Source of the DNA: Pseudomonas lalkuanensis
Lineage (GTDB): Bacteria > Pseudomonadota > Gammaproteobacteria > Pseudomonadales > Pseudomonadaceae
Direction of reading: 5' to 3'
NCBI RefSeq assembly: GCF_008807375.1
Contig: NZ_CP043311.1
Location: 4,816,001-4,880,000 of the forward strand
DNA length: 64,000 bases
How positions within the stretch are numbered: the first letter of the stretch is position 1; each line of letters opens with the position of its first letter. A model generated the notes under the pieces. It made no database searches. It had not been told where the DNA came from and saw nothing but the letters and a program-made list of their open reading frames with translations. Position numbers and translations under genes: made by a program. Shown piece by piece: positions 54,079 through 62,018 of this stretch.

Positions 54079-55128
54079 TTACAGGCGCGGGTAGTCGATG
54101 TAGCCCACCGGGCCCTTGGCGTAGAACAGCTCGGGGCGCGGCTCGTTCAGCGGGGCATCCAGGCGCAGGCGCTCGGGCAGGTCGGGGTTGGCGATGAAGG
54201 GAATGCCGAAGGCCACGGCGTCGGCCTTGCCGCTTGCCAGCCAGGCGTTGGCGCTGTCCCGGGTGAAGCGCTCGTTGGCGATGAACACGCCACCGAAGGC
54301 TTCCTTCAATTGCGGCGCCAGACTGTCCTCGCCCTCCTTCTCGCGAGCGCAGAGGAAGGCCACGCCACGCTTGCCCAGTTCCCGGGCGACATGGCCGAAA
54401 GTGCCGGCCAGATCGGAGTCGCCCATGTCATGGGAGTCGGCACGCGGCGACAGGTGCACACCTACTCGGCCAGCGCCCCACACCTTGATCGCGGCATCGG
54501 TGACTTCCAGCAGCAGGCGGGCACGGTTCTCGACCGAGCCGCCGTACTGGTCGGTGCGCTTGTTGGTGCCGTCCTGGAGGAACTGGTCCAGCAGGTAGCC
54601 GTTGGCGGCGTGGATTTCCACACCGTCGAAACCGGCAGCCTGGGCATTCTCGGCACCGATGCGGTAGGCCTCGACTATGTCGGCGATCTCTTCGGTTTCC
54701 AGGGCGCGCGGCACCGGAAAGTCACGCAGCGGACGCAGCAGGCTGACGTGGCCCTTGGCGGCGATGGCGCTGGGCGCGACCGGGGCTTCGCCGCCCAGGT
54801 AGCTCGGGTCGGAGATGCGGCCCACGTGCCACAGCTGCAGGACAATCTTGCCGCCGTTGGCGTGCACCGCCTTGGTGATATTGCTCCAGCCCTTCACCTG
54901 CTCGTCGGACCAGATGCCGGGGGTATCCGGGTAGCCGACGCCCAGGGGCGTGACGGAGGTGGCTTCGCTGATGATCAGCCCGGCGGACGCGCGCTGGGTG
55001 TAGTACTCGGCCATCAGCGCGTTGGGCACACGGCCCTCGTCTGCGCGGCAGCGGGTCAGGGGAGCCATGATGATGCGGTTGGCGAGTTCCAGGTCGCCGA
55101 TCTTGATCGGGTCGAAGAGCGTGGGCAT
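54079..55128 (-). CDS. xenB: Old-yellow-enzyme alkene reductase XenB
   Basis: A 349-residue FMN-dependent reductase of the OYE family that reduces activated alkenes, nitroesters and nitroaromatics such as nitroglycerin. The FMN-binding start MPTLFDPIKIGDLELANRII, the catalytic GVEIHAANGYLLDQFLQDG (His/Asn pair) and the C-terminal phosphate-binding RFTRD region are typical. It is the last gene of the ArsR-MFS-XenB operon, 15 bases after the MFS gene. Confidence 0.95.
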   Translation of the reverse strand: MPTLFDPIKIGDLELANRIIMAPLTRCRADEGRVPNALMAEYYTQRASAGLIISEATSVTPLGVGYPDTPGIWSDEQVKGWSNITKAVHANGGKIVLQLWHVGRISDPSYLGGEAPVAPSAIAAKGHVSLLRPLRDFPVPRALETEEIADIVEAYRIGAENAQAAGFDGVEIHAANGYLLDQFLQDGTNKRTDQYGGSVENRARLLLEVTDAAIKVWGAGRVGVHLSPRADSHDMGDSDLAGTFGHVARELGKRGVAFLCAREKEGEDSLAPQLKEAFGGVFIANERFTRDSANAWLASGKADAVAFGIPFIANPDLPERLRLDAPLNEPRPELFYAKGPVGYIDYPRL

Positions 55129-55143
55129 GTCGTTTACCTCGGG

Positions 55144-56307
55144 TCAGTCGAGAGCCGCTTGCAGCTCGGGATTACGGTTGCTGAAGGTGAGCAGGGTCGC
55201 CAGCAGGGCGAGGATCGCCAGTACTGCAGCGGCCAGGGGAACGCTGGTGAGGCCGAATCCGTGGCTGATGACCAGGCCACCGACCCAGGCGCCGAGAGCA
55301 TTGCCCACGTTGAAGGCGCCGATGTTCAAGGTGGAAACCAGGTTCGGGGCGTCACTGCCGAAATTCACCACGTTGACCTGCAGGGCCGGCACCGCGGCGA
55401 AGGCGGCCGTGGCCCAGAGGAACAGGGTGATCTCCGTGGGAATCAGGCTTGCGCTGGTCCAGGTCAGGACGCTGGAGGCGACGGCCAGGGCGACGAACAC
55501 GCCCATCAGCGTCTGCGCCAGCTTCCAGTCAGCCAGGCGGCCACCGATCACGTTGCCCAGGGTCAGGCCCAGGCCGATCAGCAGCAGGCTCCAAGTCACG
55601 CCTCGGGGCGAAACGCCGGTCACGTCGCCGAGCAGCGGCGCGACGTAGGTGAAGATGCAGAACACCGCGGCGGAGAACAGTACGGTGGTGGACAGCGCCA
55701 GCCAGAGCCCGGCACCCCGCAGGGCGGCGAACTCGGCGCGGATGTCGGAGGCCTCTTCGTCATCCTGGCGCGGCAGCACACGCCAGAGGCCGATCAGCGC
55801 AGCGATGCCGATCAGGGTCACGGCCCAGAATGTGGAGCGCCAGCCGGCGACCTGGCCCAGGGCGGTGCCCAGGGGCACACCAAGCACGTTGGCCAGGGTC
55901 AGGCCGGTGAACATCAGGGCCACGGCCGAGGCCTTGCGGTTGGCCGGCACCAGGCTGGCGGCGACCACCGAGCCGATACCGAAGAAGGCGCCGTGGCAGA
56001 GTGCGGTAACGACCCGCGCCAGCATCAGCAGGCCGTAGTTGGCGGCGATGGCGCAAAGCAGGTTGCCGATGATGAACACGCCCATCAGCACCAGCAGGGC
56101 GCGCTTGCGTGGCAGCTTCGAGGTGACCATCGCCATGAACGGCGCGCCGATGGCCACGCCCAGGGCGTAGCCGGTGACCAGCCAGCCGGCACCGGGAATG
56201 GATACGCCGAGATCAGTGGCCACCTCGGGCAGCAGGCCCATGATGACGAATTCAGTGGTGCCTATCGCAAACGCGGACAAGGCGAGGACGAGAAGCGCAG
56301 TAGGCAT
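55144..56307 (-). CDS. pyeM: MFS drug/arabinose-type efflux transporter PyeM
   Basis: A 387-residue inner-membrane MFS protein with twelve segments. The start is MPTALLVLALSAFAIGTTEF, typical of the DHA1 arabinose-efflux/AraJ type, with TKLPRKRALLVLMGV-like motif A near residue 65 (SKLPRKRALLVLMGVFI). It follows the ArsR gene by 44 bases and precedes xenB. In P. aeruginosa the same trio is called pyeR-pyeM-xenB; the name is from memory. Confidence 0.92.
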   Translation of the reverse strand: MPTALLVLALSAFAIGTTEFVIMGLLPEVATDLGVSIPGAGWLVTGYALGVAIGAPFMAMVTSKLPRKRALLVLMGVFIIGNLLCAIAANYGLLMLARVVTALCHGAFFGIGSVVAASLVPANRKASAVALMFTGLTLANVLGVPLGTALGQVAGWRSTFWAVTLIGIAALIGLWRVLPRQDDEEASDIRAEFAALRGAGLWLALSTTVLFSAAVFCIFTYVAPLLGDVTGVSPRGVTWSLLLIGLGLTLGNVIGGRLADWKLAQTLMGVFVALAVASSVLTWTSASLIPTEITLFLWATAAFAAVPALQVNVVNFGSDAPNLVSTLNIGAFNVGNALGAWVGGLVISHGFGLTSVPLAAAVLAILALLATLLTFSNRNPELQAALD

Positions 56308-56351
56308 GGGCCTGCTCCTTGGAAATGTCGGGTTGTAGGCAGGTGCTGCAG

Positions 56352-56660
56352 TTACAGCTCGTCGCTCATCTGGCGAAGAAATTCAGCGATGACGGCTTCA
56401 TTGCGTTTGAAGAAGTGCCATTGGCCCACCTTGCGGCTCGTGACCAGGCCGGCGCGCTGCAAGGTCGCCAGGTGCGCCGAGACGGTGGACTGGGACAGCC
56501 CGCAGCGCTGGTCGAACTTGCCGGCGCAGACGCCGATTTCAAACGGGTGGTCCTGCTCGACGAAGTACTTCTCCGGGTCCTTGAGCCACTGCAACATCTC
56601 CCGTCTGACGGGATTGGCGAGTGCCTTGATGATTTCGTCGAGGTCGATGGATGTGCTCAT
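56352..56660 (-). CDS. pyeR: ArsR-family regulator PyeR
   Basis: A 102-residue winged-helix repressor: LDEIIKALANPVRREMLQWL opens the domain and the recognition helix is CGLSQSTVSAHLATLQRAGL. Two Cys (in VCAGKFDQRCG) lie in the region where metal or redox sensing occurs in relatives. The ATG at 56660 is family-like; a longer in-frame reading passes through the operator. It probably represses its own operon via the palindrome at 56709. Confidence 0.9.
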   Translation of the reverse strand: MSTSIDLDEIIKALANPVRREMLQWLKDPEKYFVEQDHPFEIGVCAGKFDQRCGLSQSTVSAHLATLQRAGLVTSRKVGQWHFFKRNEAVIAEFLRQMSDEL

Positions 56661-56708
56661 GGCGGTGGATTCGTATATCGAGATGGAACGAACTTTATAT
56701 CGGGAAAG

Positions 56709-56725
56709 AACGATACGGGATCGTT
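56709..56725 (-). promoter_or_regulatory. Candidate ArsR (PyeR) operator
   Basis: AACGAT-N5-ATCGTT is a perfect 6-bp inverted repeat with a 5-base spacer, 49 bases upstream of the regulator ATG. TATAAA and CGATATA repeats lie between it and the gene and may be the promoter. Confidence 0.4.
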
Positions 56726-56784
56726 TGTGCCGATAGTCATCATCGACCGCCATGATAAAACCGTCTCTGGGTTAAGCTCGGCCC

Positions 56785-57366
56785 ATGAACTACCTCGCCC
56801 ACCTCCATCTCGGCGGCTCCCAGCCGGCGCAGCTGCTCGGCAGCCTCTACGGCGACTTCGTCAAAGGGCCGCTGGCCGGGCGCTGGCCGACGGATATCGA
56901 AGCCGGCATCCGCCTGCACCGGCGCATCGACGCCTTCACCGACGGCCACCCGCTGATCGCCCAGGCCAAGTTGCGTTTCCCCAGTGAGCGGCGGCGCTTC
57001 GCCGGCATCCTGCTGGACGTCTTCTTCGACCACTGCCTGGCGCGCGACTGGGAGCGCTACTCCGCCGAACCGCTGGACGCCTTCACCCGCCATGTCTACG
57101 ACGTGCTGGTCAACGAACCCGCACTGCCTGGACGCCTGGCGCTGATCGCCCCGCGCATGGCCGCCCAGGACTGGCTCGGCAGCTACCGGGAGTTCGAGAC
57201 CCTGGAACTGGTCATCGCCGGCATGGCGCGGCGCATTTCGCGGCCCGAAGCGCTGGATGGTGCAATGGCCGAACTGGAGGCGCTGTATCAGCCGCTGTTC
57301 GATGACTTCCGTCAGTTCTATCCACAGCTCCAGCAATTCGCGGGAACCCAACAAATCCATGGTTGA
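56785..57366 (+). CDS. acpH: Acyl carrier protein phosphodiesterase AcpH
   Basis: A 193-residue ACP hydrolase that removes 4'-phosphopantetheine from holo-ACP. The HD-like metal motif and family start are plain: MNYLAHLHLGGSQPAQLLGS, then GIRLHRRIDAFTDGHPL and LLDVFFDHCLARDW. It is divergent from the ArsR operon. Its stop overlaps the Anr box of the next gene. Confidence 0.92.
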   Translation: MNYLAHLHLGGSQPAQLLGSLYGDFVKGPLAGRWPTDIEAGIRLHRRIDAFTDGHPLIAQAKLRFPSERRRFAGILLDVFFDHCLARDWERYSAEPLDAFTRHVYDVLVNEPALPGRLALIAPRMAAQDWLGSYREFETLELVIAGMARRISRPEALDGAMAELEALYQPLFDDFRQFYPQLQQFAGTQQIHG

Positions 57367-57376
57367 TCTGCATCAA
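57363..57376 (+). promoter_or_regulatory. Perfect Anr/FNR box upstream of the universal stress gene
   Basis: TTGAT-CTGC-ATCAA matches the Anr consensus with no mismatch. Its centre is about 42 bases from a start site near 57411 for a class II promoter, and 65 bases from the ATG. In P. aeruginosa a universal stress gene at this position (PA4352) is, as I recall, Anr-dependent. Confidence 0.75.
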
Positions 57377-57434
57377 GGGGAGACCGGGGCACCTGCAGTG
57401 CAATGGTCTGAGAGACCCGCTATGGAGGTGCCCG

Positions 57435-58313
57435 ATGAAAGCGCTGATGCTGGCGACCGACCTTTCCAACCGTTCCGACCGCGCCATGCGGCGCGCAGCC
57501 AGACTGGTCCGGCAATTCGGCTGCCCCTGGTTCATCCTTCACGTCGTCGACGAAGACCAGCCGCAGCTGCGGATCGAACTTGAAGTCGAGCAGGTCCGCC
57601 GTTACCTCAATGAACAACTCGACTTCTTCACCGAGCTGGCCGGCCGCACGCCGGAGATCTGGGTGGAAGTGGGCGATCCGGCCAAGCACATCGCCGACTG
57701 TACGCGCTGGGCCGACATCGACCTGCTGGTAGTCGGCAGCCATCGCAAGAGCCCGCTGCGCGACATCTTCGTCGGCACCACCCTGGAACGCCTGGTGCGC
57801 ACCAGCCACGTACCGATCCTGCTGGTGAACAGGGTCGCCGAGGACGACTACCTGGCACCGCTGCTGGCCGTGGACTGCTCACCCGCTTCCGCCCAGGCCG
57901 TGCGCGCCGCCAACGAACTGGGCCTGCTCCCCGCCAGCGGCGCCAGGGCACTGCATGCCTTCGACCCGCTGGGCGGCGCCGTGCTGCTGGCGGCAGGCGC
58001 CGGAGCGGGCGCGATCGCCAAGGACTTCGCGACCGAACGACATCGCGCCACCGCGGCTCTGGACCAATTCCTGCGCAAGGAAGGACTGGACGCCATGATC
58101 GGCCAGCGCCTGATCGAGGAAGGCCTGCCCATGACCGCGCTGCGCCGGGTGCTGGAGCAAGAACCGGTGGACCTGCTGGTGATGGGTACGCGTGGACTGA
58201 CAGGGGTGAAACGTATGCTGATCGGCAGCGTAGCGGATGCCGCCATGCGCGAGCTGGACTGCGACATCCTCACGGTGCCGCCGATTCGCTGGCCCGACAG
58301 CGACAAGGCCTGA
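57435..58313 (+). CDS. Tandem universal stress protein, Anr-controlled
   Basis: A 292-residue protein with two Usp domains. The second carries the ATP-binding G-x2-G-x9-G-S pattern (GTRGLTGVKRMLIGSV); the first has it degenerate (GSHRKSPLRDIFVGTT). GGAGG before the ATG at 57435 fixes the start. With the upstream Anr box it should be induced in low oxygen and aid survival in anaerobic energy stress, as reported for its P. aeruginosa counterpart. Confidence 0.92.
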   Translation: MKALMLATDLSNRSDRAMRRAARLVRQFGCPWFILHVVDEDQPQLRIELEVEQVRRYLNEQLDFFTELAGRTPEIWVEVGDPAKHIADCTRWADIDLLVVGSHRKSPLRDIFVGTTLERLVRTSHVPILLVNRVAEDDYLAPLLAVDCSPASAQAVRAANELGLLPASGARALHAFDPLGGAVLLAAGAGAGAIAKDFATERHRATAALDQFLRKEGLDAMIGQRLIEEGLPMTALRRVLEQEPVDLLVMGTRGLTGVKRMLIGSVADAAMRELDCDILTVPPIRWPDSDKA

Positions 58314-58318
58314 CCCCA

Positions 58319-59092
58319 TCAGGCGGCCAGGGCCTCGTCTTCCACCTCACCGAAGAGCGCCAGTTGCACGGCGCTCTTCGCTTTCCGGCTCAATTCGGTG
58401 CGGGTCAGTCCCTGACTGGTAACCGGTTCGAGCAACCGGATTTCCACTTCGGCCAGATCGCTGCGCAACAGACGCAGCAGGTGCGAGAGCAGATCGTCCT
58501 CGCCGATGAAAGGCGCGATCTCGTCGCGCTGGCCATCACGCCAATAACGGATCGCCACCGGCTGCACCGGTACCTGGGTTTCCACGGCACTGGTGAGAAG
58601 GCGGCTGTGGAAAGTCTTCAACAGGCTGCCGTCGGTGGTGGTGCCTTCCGGGAAGATCAGCAGGTGACGCCCATCCCCGAGATGGCGGGCAAGTTGCTGG
58701 CCGACCAGACCGCTATCCCCCGAGCCACGGCGGATGAACAGGGTGCCCGCCTTGTGCGCCAGCCAACCGGCCACCGGCCAGGCACGTACCTCGGCCTTGG
58801 ACAGAAAGGACAGCGGCGCCACGGCGCCGAGCAGCGGGATATCGGTCCAGGACACGTGGTTGCTCACCCAGAGCATGGGCTGCTCCGGCACCCGGCCAGT
58901 GACCTGCACGCGAAACGGCAGCGCACCAGCCAGGCGGGCGAGGAACCAGCGGGTCAGGCGCTGTCGGGTGGCCATCAGATCACGACGCCCCAGGCGTTCC
59001 AGCACGCCAACCCACAACGCCAGCGACAGGCCAAGGCCGATCACTGCCAGCAGGCGGGCGACGCGGGCGTAGAAACGGACGGACTTGTGCAT
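58319..59092 (-). CDS. olsA: Lysophospholipid/lyso-ornithine-lipid O-acyltransferase OlsA
   Basis: A 257-residue PlsC-type membrane acyltransferase. H-x4-D is HVSWTD, the second motif FIRR and the third FPEGTT. One N-terminal membrane segment (ARLLAVIGLGLSLALWVGVL). As the partner of OlsB it esterifies the hydroxyl of lyso-ornithine lipid, giving a phosphate-free membrane lipid. It follows olsB by 8 bases. Divergence from olsB-less PlsC is supported by the pairing. Confidence 0.93.
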   Translation of the reverse strand: MHKSVRFYARVARLLAVIGLGLSLALWVGVLERLGRRDLMATRQRLTRWFLARLAGALPFRVQVTGRVPEQPMLWVSNHVSWTDIPLLGAVAPLSFLSKAEVRAWPVAGWLAHKAGTLFIRRGSGDSGLVGQQLARHLGDGRHLLIFPEGTTTDGSLLKTFHSRLLTSAVETQVPVQPVAIRYWRDGQRDEIAPFIGEDDLLSHLLRLLRSDLAEVEIRLLEPVTSQGLTRTELSRKAKSAVQLALFGEVEDEALAA

Positions 59093-59100
59093 GCCCGGCC

Positions 59101-59871
59101 TCAGACCGCAGCCTTGAAATGACGGGCGTAGCGCGGGCAAAGCTCGTCGCGCTTGAGCAGGATGAACACGTCGGCCACCTGGAAGTCCGGGTCCCAGCAG
59201 GGCTCGCCGCAGATCTTCGCGCCCAGGCGCATGTAGGCCTTGAGCAGCGGTGGCATCTCGGCGATCACGTTGCCCGGCAGCTCCAGCACCGGCAGCGGGT
59301 TCTTCGGCTCCGCGCGCAGGTATTCGGTGCACAGATGCCGCTCGCGCAGGCGCTGCATGATGGCCTGGGCCTGGACGCCGCCGTCCTGCATCGGGATGCT
59401 GGCGCAGCCCATCAGGTAGCGGTAGCCGCCCTGGTTCAGCACTTCAGCCAGTTCACCCCAGAGCACGGCGATAGTGGCGCCATTGCGGTAGGAAGCATCG
59501 ACGCAGGTACGACCGATTTCCAGCACCGGGCCTTGCAGCTCGCCGAGGCCGTGGAGGCTGAATTCCTCTTCGCTGTAGAAGCGGCCCAGGTCACGGGCGG
59601 CGTGGTGATCGAGCAGGCGGGTGGTGGCGACCAGCTCTCCGCTGTCCAGGTCGCGCACACCGATATGCTGGCAGTGCGGATCGTAGTCATCCATATCGAG
59701 ACCGAACTCGGCGCCCTGCAGCTTGGCGTCGAACTCGGCGCTGAACACTCGAAAACGCAGGGCTTGCGCCTCACGCAGCGCAGCAATGCCTTCCAGGCGC
59801 TCGGCCTGGAGACGGCGAGGGCTTTTCCCGTTGGGTGCGACGCTGTCGCGGGTCATGGCGATCTGAGTCAT
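59101..59871 (-). CDS. olsB: Ornithine N-acyltransferase OlsB
   Basis: A 256-residue GNAT-related acyltransferase adding 3-hydroxyacyl from ACP to the alpha-amine of ornithine. [19 protein letters not shown] and [17 protein letters not shown] are hallmarks of OlsB (earlier called hemolysin-like). GGAGG lies upstream of the ATG. First gene of the olsBA operon; in many species it is induced by phosphate limitation, but I see no clear Pho box here. Confidence 0.94.
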   Translation of the reverse strand: MTQIAMTRDSVAPNGKSPRRLQAERLEGIAALREAQALRFRVFSAEFDAKLQGAEFGLDMDDYDPHCQHIGVRDLDSGELVATTRLLDHHAARDLGRFYSEEEFSLHGLGELQGPVLEIGRTCVDASYRNGATIAVLWGELAEVLNQGGYRYLMGCASIPMQDGGVQAQAIMQRLRERHLCTEYLRAEPKNPLPVLELPGNVIAEMPPLLKAYMRLGAKICGEPCWDPDFQVADVFILLKRDELCPRYARHFKAAV

Positions 59872-60042
59872 GAATAAGCCTCCGTTGGCCGGCTAGATCC
59901 CGGTTGCAGCCGGACGATCTTGTTGTGCAAGCTCAGGCTAGGTAGACCCGGTGTCACCCCCATGACGATCCCGTGATGCTTGTATGACATGGGGCCACTG
60001 ACATCTCGCAACCTCGCACCCACTGTCCTCGAGGAGCCCACA

Positions 60043-60930
60043 ATGCCCTGGCAACGCCTGTTCGAAGCCACTGCCCGCCTGCCCTCCGGCCAACCGCTGG
60101 ATGACTGGTACGGCGCCCTGCTGGACCGCCTGGGCGAGGTGACGCCCTTCGAACTGGCAGTGCTCGGCGGCAAGCTGGCCGCCACGCCCGGGCTGGCGTT
60201 CCTCGCCGGCTACCAGGGTGCCCTGCGCCTGCTCTGGCCTTCGGCGCCGCAGAGCCTGGGCGCGCTGTGCGTGACCGAGAGCCGCAGCGTACGCCCTGCG
60301 GACATGCAGACCCGCCTGAGCGGCCTCAGCCTCGCTGGACGCAAGGACTTCGTCACCGCCGGGGATGCCGCCGACTGGCTGCTGGTGGCGGCCCGCGAGG
60401 AAACCGATGGCGAATCACCGCGCCTGGCCCTGACCGTGGTGCGCAACGGCTCACCGGGTGTGCGCGTCGAGCAGCTCAAGCCGCTGCCGCTGATGCCCGA
60501 CGTCCCCCATGCACGCCTGCATCTGGAAGGCGCCCATTGCGAGCGCCTGGCCGGCGATGGCTGGGACGCCTACGTGAAGCCGTTTCGCAGTATCGAGGAC
60601 CTCCATGTCCTCGCCGCGCTGCTGGCTTGGTTGTACGGTGTGGGCCGCGACAACGCCTGGCCCCAGGACCTGCAATTGCGCCTGCTGGCGTTGCTCAGCG
60701 GTGCGGCGGAAGTCTCCCGCCAATGCGCCACGGCACCGGCCATGCACCTCCTGCTGGCAGCCCTCTTCGCCCAGTTCAGGGCGCTCAAGCCGGAACTGGA
60801 CGCCGCCTTCGCCAGCGGGCCGGAGGATTGGGCGAACCTCTGGAAGCGCGACCAGGGCGTGCTGGACATCGCCAGCGGACCAAGGGCGAAACGGCTGGAA
60901 AAGGCCCTGGCAGCAATGGGCATGGCCTGA
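60043..60930 (+). CDS. Degenerate acyl-CoA-dehydrogenase-like protein
   Basis: A 295-residue protein related to acyl-CoA dehydrogenases in the central beta domain: LSGLSLAGRKDFVTAGDAAD then WLLVAAREETDGESPRLAL resembles the FAD-binding strand region. The N-terminal helical domain is shortened and no catalytic Glu region is obvious; family members have about 380 residues. GAGGAG precedes the ATG at 60043. It is divergent from olsB, which hints at fatty-acyl metabolism, but activity is doubtful. Confidence 0.8.
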   Translation: MPWQRLFEATARLPSGQPLDDWYGALLDRLGEVTPFELAVLGGKLAATPGLAFLAGYQGALRLLWPSAPQSLGALCVTESRSVRPADMQTRLSGLSLAGRKDFVTAGDAADWLLVAAREETDGESPRLALTVVRNGSPGVRVEQLKPLPLMPDVPHARLHLEGAHCERLAGDGWDAYVKPFRSIEDLHVLAALLAWLYGVGRDNAWPQDLQLRLLALLSGAAEVSRQCATAPAMHLLLAALFAQFRALKPELDAAFASGPEDWANLWKRDQGVLDIASGPRAKRLEKALAAMGMA

Positions 60931-60939
60931 TTTCCCATG

Positions 60940-60970
60940 GGTTGTGGCTGAGCGCAGCGAAGCCCAACCG
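60940..60970. repeat. Half copy of the 'GTTGTGGC..GCCCAAC' repeat, copy 3
   Basis: GGTTGTGGCTGAGCGCAGCG followed by AAGCCCAAC, the left arm of the repeats at 47908 and 50447, without the right arm. It is followed within 25 bases by a half copy of the GCGAATTC family. Confidence 0.6.
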
Positions 60971-60990
60971 ACAAGAGCCAGCCATCGACT

Positions 60991-61031
60991 TTTAGCGGCG
61001 CATTCATTCGCGATTGAAATTGCCCCACAAA
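60991..61031. repeat. Half copy of the 'CATTCATTCGCGATTGAAAT' repeat, copy 6
   Basis: TTTAGCGGCGCATTCATTCG and CGATTGAAATTGCCCCACAA resemble the copy at 127. The interval 60931-61124 contains only these two half repeats. Confidence 0.6.
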
Positions 61032-61124
61032 AAGCACCGCCGGCCAGTGTGAATTGACTCAAGTCAGCACTCGCCCTTCAGAAATGCCTTACATCTGCGC
61101 GTCGCTTTTCCCACAGAGGTTTCC

Positions 61125-61910
61125 ATGCGTCGCGAACCCATCGTGCTGTTCGACAACGGCACCCACCAATGCCTGATGTTCGACGATCTGGTCAGCGGCG
61201 ACGGCGTGCAGTCCAACCAGTTCCTGATTACCGACAACCAGCAGTACCTGCTGCTGGACCCGGGCGGCGACCTGACCTACACCCCGCTGTCGCTGGAACT
61301 GTCCAAGCACATTCCGGTGCAGGACCTGACCTACATCTTCGCCTCCCACCAGGACCCGGACATCATCGCCTCCCTGGACAAATGGCTGCTGCACACCCGC
61401 GCGAAAGTGATCTGCTCCAAGCTCTGGGCGCGCTTCCTGCCGCACCTGACCGCCAACTACCTGGCCATCAGCCACGGCATCTCCACCTATGACCGCATCA
61501 TCGCCCTGCCCGACCGCGGACAGTCCATCAACCTGGGCCGCTGCCAGCTCAAGGCGGTGCCTGCGCACTTCCTCCACTCGGTGGGCAACTTCCAGGTGTA
61601 TGACCCGGTCAGCCGCATCCTCTTTTCCGGCGACATGGGTGCTTCCCTTGTGGAAGACGCCACGCCGGTGCGCGACTTCGTCAACCATGTGCCGAACATG
61701 GAAGGCTTCCATCGCCGCTACATGGCCAGCAACAAGGTCTGCCGGCTCTGGGCCGCGATGGTGCGCACCATGGATGTGGAAATGATCGTCCCGCAGCACG
61801 GCCGGCCCTTCGTCGGCAAGGAAATGATCAGCGCCTTCCTCTACTGGATCGAGAACCTGGAGTGCGGTATCGACCTCCTCGGGCCGGACGATTACCGGCT
61901 GCCACGCTGA
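61125..61910 (+). CDS. Stand-alone ODP-type (flavodiiron) metallo-beta-lactamase-fold protein
   Basis: A 261-residue protein with the oxygen-reducing di-iron module of flavodiiron proteins but no flavodoxin domain. Predicted iron ligands are all present: H and D/D in SHQDPDI (H-x-D-x-D in place of H-x-E-x-D), H in HFLHSVGN, D in LFSGDMGAS and H in VPQHGRPF. Possible roles are O2/NO reduction with an outside donor, or a redox sensor. It stands alone, upstream of the serine hydrolase. Confidence 0.88.
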   Translation: MRREPIVLFDNGTHQCLMFDDLVSGDGVQSNQFLITDNQQYLLLDPGGDLTYTPLSLELSKHIPVQDLTYIFASHQDPDIIASLDKWLLHTRAKVICSKLWARFLPHLTANYLAISHGISTYDRIIALPDRGQSINLGRCQLKAVPAHFLHSVGNFQVYDPVSRILFSGDMGASLVEDATPVRDFVNHVPNMEGFHRRYMASNKVCRLWAAMVRTMDVEMIVPQHGRPFVGKEMISAFLYWIENLECGIDLLGPDDYRLPR

Positions 61911-62018
61911 ACTGACGTATCGCGCCGAATAGCCACACCAGCCGGCACGTTCGGCGCTATTTACCGTCATACGGGCCGTGCTAGGTTGCGCCCTTCGATA
62001 AGCAGAAGAGGCCGACCA

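Noticed and set aside
54310..56736. 808-codon reading frame on the plus strand
   Set aside because: It is antisense to xenB, pyeM and pyeR, which have clear family motifs; long antisense frames are expected at this GC content.
59872..60042. Pho box in front of olsBA
   Set aside because: Ornithine-lipid genes are often phosphate-controlled, but no convincing pair of CTGTCAT-like 7-mers spaced by four bases was found in the divergent gap.
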